Position numbers and translations under genes: made by a program. Below the pieces are notes generated by a model. The model did no database searches. It worked only from the letters and a program-made list of their open reading frames with translations, and was not told where the DNA came from. From contig CANTUZ010000002.1 in the NCBI GenBank assembly GCA_947846985.1, forward strand, positions 18,181,587-18,245,586: a stretch of DNA of 64,000 nt. Direction: 5' to 3'. Below are positions 55,712-64,000 of this stretch, piece after piece (the first letter of the stretch is position 1; each line of letters starts with the position of its first letter). This DNA comes from Fratercula arctica (Eukaryota > Chordata > Aves > Charadriiformes > Alcidae).

Positions 55712-56004
55712 TCATATAAGCACTCCATAACCAAGTTCTTGCTGAATCAAAGTTCAAGCAGCAAGTGCGTGTTGAGAGTGTAAGTTGAAGCTGTGGCCTC
55801 TCCAGGCAACGCTGCTGATTTGCATTGATAGCACCTGATTTCAAATGATGCTGCTCCAGTAACTTTGTAAATCTGTAGATAACACACCACTGTATAATTT
55901 TTACAAAACATAACCTGACAAGAAAAATGCCATTAAATGTGATCTAATATAACTTTATTACCACATTTTGTAACTTAGAAAATTACTGTAATTGTGCATA
56001 GAGT

Positions 56005-56425
56005 TCTGAAAATTTATTTATGAAATTGCAATGCAATTAGAAATTTCTGGAGGGGTTCTGTTTTGAATATAGCGATTCAAGCGATACAAAAGCAATCCCT
56101 CGCCACCAGCCAACTGATGCCCATCCAGTCCCCAAGCAATGGCTGCTTTGGAAAAACATGACGTTATATGGTATGGAATATCCCTTTGGTCAGTTGGAGT
56201 CGGCTGTCCCCTGCCAGCCCTTTGGCCACCCCCAGCCTCCTTGTTGCAGGGGGCAGAGCGAGGACAGAGAAGGCCTTGATGCTGTACAAGCACAGCTCAG
56301 CCATAGCTAAAGCACTGCTGTCTTACCAACGCTGTTTTGGTTGCAGATCTACAGCACAGCACCATACGGGCTGCTGTGAAGAAAATGAACTCTCTCCCAG
56401 CCAAGCCCATTACAACAGTTTATAC
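56005..56425 (+). mobile_element. Avian endogenous-retrovirus LTR-like sequence
   Basis: The stretch holds a motif order I associate with a repeated avian LTR family: CTGATGCCCATCCAGTCCCC, then TATGGTATGGAATATCCCTT, then TGGTCAGTTGGAGTCGGCTG, then a TTACCAACGCTGTTTTGGTTG block, ending near AACTCTCTCCCAGCCAAGCC. No gag, pol or env coding sequence is visible nearby, so this is likely a solo or partial LTR. The TG...CA ends and target duplication are not clear. The family assignment (ERVL or ERVK type) is left open. Confidence 0.6.
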
Positions 56426-57907
56426 CAGACAGTCTGCAGGCTTTTTGATTTTTTTTAAAGTGATTTCATGCTGTAGTGAAGCACTAGCATGAAAGAAGTA
56501 AAGAAGCTTATGATTCTTTTATTATAGTGCAAGTTTTTAGTTCTTTTGTTAAGGTTGTCCAGCATTGTTCTGAGTGACTTCTGATTACTAAATCTTTTAC
56601 TCTTTAGGCAGAAATATTTCCACAGCATTAGCCTGCTTTTGAACTCTTACGAAATTAATGCTTCTGCTCTTTGGAACAAGAGCTTGGAAGAGAATTGCTC
56701 ATCTGTTGTGATGAAACTTTTTGCTATGGAAAATAGCGCCAGAATCTGAATATCTGTTTTTATGTCTTCAGAGGCTTGCTTTGATACTTGTAACATTCTC
56801 TCAGAAGCCTTTCTGCACTGTGCAATCACTTAATTTATATTTGAGGCAATTTAATGTTACTATGGGGAATGAAATTCTCTTTGCAAACTTTGAGTAGTTG
56901 GCTATGATTTATGCGGTTTTATTTTGTTTGTCTTTTCTAAAATACATAATGCTAAATTCTTAGCAATATTCTGTGCCTCTAACTGCAATTCAAGTCAATT
57001 GGCCTCACTAGAATGTGATTTAAAGACTGTACGTGTTCTAAGAAAGTCAGTTTTCAAGATGTTGTATTGGGTATTTGAAATGATTTGGCATTTGATTTGC
57101 TGCTCAGTTTTCTTACACCTCGTGTGTTCATCGTGCCATATTACTGCAAAGTTGTTCATATATTTAAGTTCATTAGTGTGCCAAAGCTGCAATGGTAAGT
57201 ACCATAGGAAGATTTGGGAACAAATGAGTAGTTTTGCATTCAGTCCGTATTCTGGTGCTGTGTAAATAGGTTTACAGACACCCGCTAAATGATGAAAATA
57301 AAGCAAAAAATTGGGTAATTTTTCTAGTTCCTTTCATCTGTTACGATAGGGTTCTAGGAGAAGAAAAGGAGGGAATTAAAACAATCTTTTCATTAAAATC
57401 TGTCATCAAGCAAAATATGCATACTCTTTCAGTATAGATGATGGTATGCACGTACAGTTTGTGAATGTTTTTATGGTTATTTCCATTTGTTTGATTGTAG
57501 CCAATCATTTCAGTGAACTCACTGTGTAGATCCCAGAGTTAAGCTGGTACCACTAGTGATCAAATGAAAACTCTAATTCTTATCTTGAAATCTCACTGTG
57601 TAAATGTCGAGACTATCCATAAAGATGTCCTTTGCAGTCCTGAGTGCCTTGGAATGATTTCTCTTGCTCCAGATATTACAGATGCAGGACATAAATTGCA
57701 GATGAAGCCAAAACTAGGATTTACTGCCTCACCAGTTTCTCTTTGCTTTCGTTTTCCATTCTCTTAATCTGTTGTGGCTTTGTTATGTAAACATGGTCCT
57801 CTTTGTAGTAGCATCTCCTCAGTTTGTGGTGCCACTAGTGGAATTAAAGACTTTTTTGCAAACAGTACAGGAACCTGAAACTTTGCTGGACAGTTAACAG
57901 AGAGTTA

Positions 57908-57923
57908 ACTCTCTCTATATAAG
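57908..57923. repeat. Perfect 16-base palindrome
   Basis: AGAGAGTTAACTCTCT is its own reverse complement. It is followed immediately by another near-palindromic stretch, CTATATAAGAGAG. Function unknown; it may be chance. Confidence 0.6.
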
Positions 57924-60900
57924 AGAGTCTTTCTTTATGCATTCATGCAAGTGACTAAACTAATAAATGCAGAAGCTGCATGGCTTTTGTCAGTGTTTTT
58001 GATGTCAGGCAGTCTTATCGATGTATTATGAAGAACATAATGGAGAGAGCAGTTAGGGGAAATGTTCTGCCTACTTTTATTGACTTTCTACAACAGTATA
58101 CTCAATGTCTGCCTTCTAGACACGTCTTGGTGCTTCGTGTGTGTGTTTATATTGGCATTCTAGTTCAGACCAGGAGTGCGTTTTTTAAAGCAATTTCCCA
58201 TCTTCTCAACTTCTGCTGCTTCTGCAAGCTTCAGCAGTCCAGTATGTGAGATGGATTCCTTTCTGCTGAAACTAAACAAGGAGATTAGCTGCTAATAGGT
58301 ATTCAGCAGATGAAACTAGGCTAGGCTAATCCAGAGTAAAAAGTATATGGTGTGATGATTAGGTCCTCAGTGCCAGTTGCTCTCTTGCATTAACCAAAGA
58401 TGGTGTTGCATGGTTTCATGCGTGAATGTAATTACCAAATTTTGCAGGTACCTTATCTCCATATTGAGAGATATCTCATCCAGTAAAATCACACCCAAGT
58501 AAGGGAATGTTTATATAACTAATCAGAGGATATAAGCCACTGATATTTCTCAAAAGGTGATGCACTCTGTTCCAGAATTACTGTCTGCCTTAGAATGATA
58601 GTTAGTACAGACTTCTCCCAAGATCCTTTTCAGTGCCTACTGTCAGGATGGTGTGATTGCCATAAAAAAAGCTCTTATCTAGAGGTGATGACGTGTCTGC
58701 GTAGTTGGTGACACCCCTGTGTGGTTGGCAGAATATTTTCACAAATGTGTTTGGGGTTTCTTGTGTTCTATGTGCTAGTATGGCTCACTGATGTTGATCC
58801 AGTGTTTTTTGGGTTATAAGTGTTTGCATATATATTCTTACATACACTTATTCTTCACCTATGTCAATTCTTCTGTCAAAAAGACTAAGTTTGTCTCCTG
58901 TTAACTTTTTGGCACATTATTCCTCCCATGCTCTTGATTATTAATAAGAGTTTTGTTTTGATTTGGGTCCTTTCTGCATTTTCCTACCTCTTGTTCTCTC
59001 CAGCACCAATGCTTTTTGTATGTGCTTTTCAAACAGGGCCTATCTGTGGGCTCTAATTCTTGCACTGGACCACTACCGCATAATACATCTTCACAGTCTA
59101 ATTGTTGGGTTTACTTTCTTTGCTAGTTCCTCCTAAAATTTAGATTGATCAATCCATGTAACAAGTAAAATACTCTGGAGGTAAGAAGGTGAACATTCTT
59201 TTAACCTATTCTGTACATAAAATTTGCATTTCATGCTTGCTCAAGCAATTGAGAGATGTGTAGTCATGATGAGTATGTACCCACAGAGTAGTCATATGAA
59301 TATAAACATATGGGCAGCAAGGTAGTTACAGGTGACTTAAATGTATTGATCTCTATTTAAAAAGTAGAAAAAAGAAAGCGGAAGCAAGGAAGTTGAAAAA
59401 ATAGTTTTGAGATGGAAAAGAGGAGGGGAAGAGAGGACAGAAAGACAAAGCCAATGTCATGACATAGAGAAGCAGGGATAGGAATGGAGAAGGTTGTAAA
59501 AACTGAAAAACAGAAGCCTTAATGTTCTGTTTACATCTCAAAATTATTTCTCATAAGTAGGCTTTTTTTTTCTGTTTTGGAAATTTATTTTGCTTTGATG
59601 TACAGAACATTTGAAAGTCCATTCAAACTAGCAGTTTTCTGCATCTTTAGTATAGCTTATTGGCATTGATGGGAAATTATGTTTTCAAAGCAGTTGCAGG
59701 GAACTCTACTTTCAATTTGCTGACACTTTCAGTATCTCCTTTAAAAACATTCTGTTCTATGCATGAATCTGTAGGTACATCAAGCAGTTAAAGACTTTAT
59801 TTCTTCAAGTTCAGAAAAAGGAGATAACGTCTGACAGTGCATTTTTTTGCACTTGTATTAAGACACTTGTCTTGTATTAAGGGGATTCCTTCCCAGAAGG
59901 AGCTGGGGTTTTGGAAACTGATTATATTGTTCTGTGTAGATGCTTATCCCCCCTCCCCTGTGTTGTTTTGAGCCATATGATAGCAAAATTGTACCTGGAA
60001 ATTAAGAAATCTAAAAGGAGAAATTAAGCTTATTTTGTAGGATTCTTTGTTTAAGATTTATGTTTTTCTGACTCAGAAAGCACCCTGTGGGTTTTGAAAT
60101 AGTCCAGGCTGGGGACACTGCAGAAAACATATTTCTGCTGTACTTTGTTATAGAAGGCTTAATTCAATCTCTCTGGGAAAATCCAGAAACAATTTTCCTT
60201 GCCTATAAATGTGCCAAAAATTGTATAAATTTGCAAATTATTATTTTTCCCTCTTGGGGCATATCTTCACAGTAGTTTTTCAGTTTTCGCAGAACCTCCT
60301 AAGTCTACCCAAGGTACCCTACTGTGAAAAGGGTAGGTAGTCATAAAAAAAAATAAAATCAAAAAACAAAATCCCAACAAGTTAGTCATCTGTTCAGCAG
60401 AACAGCTTAATATATTTTATTTACAGTACATAACTCTTTCTTTAACAGACTTGGTCTCATCTGTGAAGAGATTTTCAGGGTTAAAGATTTACACTTAAAT
60501 GTCAGAAGAACTTAAACCAGATGTACTATATTTTTTATTTTTTAAGCATGATACAGTCCTATACTCTCCATATGTTTCATAGGTTTCTATTAGAGAGAAG
60601 GCAATAGTATTAAAGTTATGAACATCAGGTATAGCCACAGAATACAAGATAAATTTGCCTTTTGTATTAAACAGAATTCTTTAGAATGAAGCTGAGACAA
60701 ATGTTTGCAAATATGAAATGTTTTATCTTAAATCGATAAATGCTCTCTCTTCTACTATTTTGAATCCACTCTTATACTTCCCTCAAAGTGTTTCAGGATG
60801 TATTTAATTTCTGTTACAGTTTAATCTCCTTGAGTGAGATTTGCAAAGGGGTAAAGTACTTGCAGCCCCTTGTCTTGTTTTGCTTTTCAATTCTGGGTTC

Positions 60901-61194
60901 CCTAGGTTACATTGTCTTCATTTTCATCAATGCAGTCACTTAATCTAGATATTGAAATTTCAAATTCTACTTGTGTAAGAATTGAATTTTAGAAATATAA
61001 TGCTAGTTGTGCATATATTAGCATGACTTACAAATTTCAGATTTGGGAAGATAATTATCTGAAAGACAGCATGTGGAGAAGTTGTCACAATGTTTGACTG
61101 CGTGCACAGTAGTTTTTCTAAAGGTGGTAGTCATAAATGCAGTCATTCATCACTCTGAAGTCTGAGAAATTCAGGGGCCACCAGGTGAGTTTGC

Positions 61195-61420
61195 AAGTGT
61201 TCTCTGTCAGCCTCGAAAGGTGACAGAGATGACCTAGTCCCCAGTCACCAGAAAAAGGCAAGTGCTGTACCTATCCTAAAAAGCCAAAAATACAATTTGG
61301 GGAACTAGAGACCAGTCAGCCTTACTGTGATCTGTGGAGAAAATTACTGACCAAAGCATCTTGGAACACATTTTTAGACACGTGGAGAGAAGAAGTTGCC
61401 TGAAAATGTATTTTTGCCTC
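61195..61420 (+). mobile_element. Degraded CR1-type reverse-transcriptase fragment
   Basis: The + strand carries GAACTAGAGACCAGTCAGCC at about 61301-61320, then TTACTGTGATCTGTGGAGAA and a downstream CTTGGAACACATTTTTAGACA. This is the order of the CR1 ORF2 stretch encoding NYRPVSLTS...GK at the start of the reverse-transcriptase domain. Stops and frameshifts interrupt every frame. It is older than the CR1 at 55.1 kb and represents a different, more upstream part of the element. Confidence 0.55.
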
Positions 61421-61928
61421 ACTGAAATTCTTGCTTTGTTGGTTGAATTGCGCCAAATCTCCTGTCTTACTGTGTTCAGGAAGCTATTATATATTTGCTG
61501 CATACAATATGAATAAATTAGTTATCCAGAAGTTAGAGGTAGGCAGTAACCATAGGAGAGCAGTAGGAAATAGCATTTTTATCATACGTATGATAAGTTT
61601 GTACTGATATGAAAAGTAATCCTTGTGTTTTGCATTGATTGAAGCTTTCTGCACAGATCAATGCTTTTTTTAATTTTCTTCAGTAACTCCTTTAAATTAC
61701 AAAGAGATGGAAGAAAGATACTGCCCTATGAAGATCTGATTTAAAAAAAACCCAACAGATTAATTTAGCAAACGAGGCAAAATACTACCTATTAAATTGG
61801 CTGTTTTTTGAAAAAAACCAACCCAACAAACCAACCAACACCACCTGTATTGCATCTCGAATGGAAGTGTGTTGAGGTTGCATTGTCTGTTCCGGTAGAA
61901 CATGTAATGTTTATTGTTGGAGTCACTG

Positions 61929-61976
61929 ATCATGCCAGCACTTACTAAATTAATCATGCCAGGATTTACTAAATTA
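61929..61976. repeat. Tandem duplication, two 24-base copies
   Basis: ATCATGCCAGCACTTACTAA plus ATTA (61929-61952) is repeated as ATCATGCCAGGATTTACTAA plus ATTA (61953-61976), with two mismatches. A minor local duplication. Confidence 0.9.
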
Positions 61977-63359
61977 ATAAAATTTCCAACCTGATGTGGC
62001 AAAACCTAATATCTAGACCTGTCTAGTAATAATAGTTACATTTTCCTGCTTACTTGATTAGCTGCTGTTGTTTGCTCTGGATTTGATTTGTCAACTGGTC
62101 TCTACAACTCCTCCATAATCAAACAGAACCTTAATGGCTTTCCTTAAATGCTCAGCTGAATTCCAATATCCACTGTTTTGAAAATAAAAATTTGTTTTCA
62201 GCCATTTGCTGGTTATAAGCAGAGCCAATAACTTGTTAAAGTTACACAGTACCTCCTCTTAAACTCCTACTTTTTTGTTGCATGAAGATGAGTCATGTGA
62301 GGATGTCTTAGTGGTTTTTTTTCCATTTGGTTTGGGGTGGGTTTTTTTCTTGTTTTTGTTTTTGTTTTAAATTTCACTGGTAAAGCCACCTGCAGATTGT
62401 CCAGGGTAAAAACAGCTTCATCAGCAGTGGCACTTCTGTTTTCTTTGAGACACTAGAAGGTAGCATATGTGACTGCTTTTAACCTCAGAGTTGATGGAAG
62501 CTCAGCCTGGATAAAATCAAGATGTTGGCTGAAGCAATCAAAAAAATGATGGATTTGAGATTTTTTGATTTATTATGCCTTTTAGTTATTCAAGCTCACA
62601 GTCTAAGTAAATCGCAAATTTCTGCTAAATTCCGGGAGCTGCAGCTCCTTGTTTTGTTTAGTTTCTGTGCTTTGTGAGCTAGAAATATGAAGTTTTCCAG
62701 TCACTTACACTTTTGGTGACATCCAATATGGATTAGTCTTACTTTGCTCAGTAAACAATGTCTATATAGGCTATGTAAAGTTCAGACTCATGTTCTGGAG
62801 ATAATAGTGCTTTGCATTTACTTTCCAGATGAGGTACAAATACTTGCCGTTCAGAACAAATCATTTTACAGCTTAGCAGTTGAGCAACTGTGTTCTCATG
62901 CTTCCCCTTGATGTTTCAGAACTTCAGTATTCTTTAACAAACCACCTACAGAAATAGCCTTATGAAGATTACAGAAATGATGAAGGAATTGACTAAGATG
63001 GATCCTGCTATGCCACGGTGCATTAACTGGGTGTCGTTTGGCCTTTACTTAAAAGAACCTATAGTGTAAAGGAGTAAAAAGAGAAGTGGACTTAGTAAGT
63101 ATTAAGAAGCACAGCAGAAGACAGGAAAAATGGCAAGCAATATCTTGTTATGGGTGTGGTTATTAGGAGTTCAGGTTAAATTCAAGAGAAAGGGCTGGGG
63201 AGAAGGCTGAGGGAGTCCTGGGGAATGAGTGCTGCTGCTCACTTTTACCCTAAAAGTGGGCAGAGAAAAGCAAATGTGGAAGAGGAGGGAAGGCTAGAGG
63301 AAGCAGTTGGTGCATAACAGATATGATCCAGTCGGCTCCAAACATTTTCAGTGTGCGAA

Positions 63360-63605
63360 GCCCACTGGTTTGGTTGCTCTTTACAGCTGTCCTTGCTGCC
63401 TGGTGTCTGTCCTGTTCCTCCCGCAGCAGCGCGCCAGGGAGGGGTAGGGTATCGTTGGGGTGCCTGTACCCCAGGGATGTGAGGGGCTCCCCAGGCAAGT
63501 CCTGAGCCCTGCGGCCTCTGCCAGACCTCGCGTTCCCTTCCTTGCCAAGCACAGAAGTCCCAGATTTAGCTCCTTCTGCAACTCCCCCAACCATCTGGAG
63601 TCCAT
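63360..63605. other. GC-rich intronic patch, unexplained
   Basis: This interval is clearly richer in G+C and CpG than the DNA on either side (for example CCCGCAGCAGCGCGCCAGGG and CCTGCGGCCTCTGCC). It is open in several frames, but that is expected of GC-rich DNA, and none of the translations is recognised. It could be a small CpG island (alternative promoter or enhancer), an unrecognised repeat, or a noncoding exon. Confidence 0.4.
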
Positions 63606-64000
63606 GCCTCCTTCAGAGCAGCAGGACTAAAGTAGAAATCTAAGAATGGGGTGTGGTTGCATCAACGCAGACTGCTCTTGTCTTCTTTTTTAAAATTTTA
63701 ATTAATGTTTGTACATCTGTGTATCTTCAGGAAAACAATGTAAATAAAATTGAATGTTTAATATTTTATGCCATTCTGAAATAACTTTTTAAAAACTTGG
63801 TAGAAGCTTTAAAATATGTTGGCTCTTTTAAGCTTTCACACTGGAAAAATCTAAATTTTGAAATGCATGACTTGCGGAGGAGGGAAGAGGCTGGGTATTT
63901 AAATGACGGTATATCCTTTCCCCTTTTGAAAGAACCAAAGCACACTGCATTTTTAATGTTGATAACTCCCCATTAAAAGCTTTAAATGCTCCTAAATGAC

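Overview
The window looks like a piece of a bird chromosome. Low-GC, intron-rich DNA is broken by CR1 non-LTR retrotransposon copies, including one ending in the typical avian CR1 3' tail. It also holds an LTR-like block of a kind I associate with bird genomes. No prokaryotic gene organisation, CRISPR array or compact viral genome is visible. The species cannot be fixed from the sequence.

The only protein-coding gene I can support is the 5' part of MPP7 (MAGUK p55 family member 7), on the + strand. The exon at 21735-21901 ends its 5' UTR with an in-frame TAA just before ATG 21865 and encodes the first 12 residues plus the first base of codon 13. A second coding exon at 35060-35178 supplies the rest of codons 13-52, which is most of the first L27 domain. 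Both exons have good splice sites and matching phases. Later exons (second L27, PDZ, SH3, guanylate-kinase-like domain) were not found and should lie beyond 64000.

Layout: 1 to about 18100 is upstream DNA with no recognisable gene, a short CR1 tail and simple repeats. About 18100-20100 is a CpG-rich zone whose core (18530-18900) is a CpG island built partly of a GC-rich minisatellite. It is the best promoter candidate for MPP7, with a possible exon 1 donor at 18919/18920. Intron DNA with an MIR-like fragment and a 52-bp tandem duplication fills 21902-35059. The last intron, at least 28.8 kb long (35179-64000), holds two ancient CR1 relics (37.1-38.4 kb), a paired X-box-like palindrome block (41.9-42.0 kb), a CR1 fragment (52.8 kb), a better-preserved but frameshifted CR1 (55.1-55.7 kb), an LTR-like block (56.0-56.4 kb), a degraded reverse-transcriptase fragment (61.2-61.4 kb) and a GC-rich patch (63.36-63.6 kb).

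I found no convincing previously undescribed system. The observations most worth checking are the repeat-built CpG island and the paired palindromes in intron 3.
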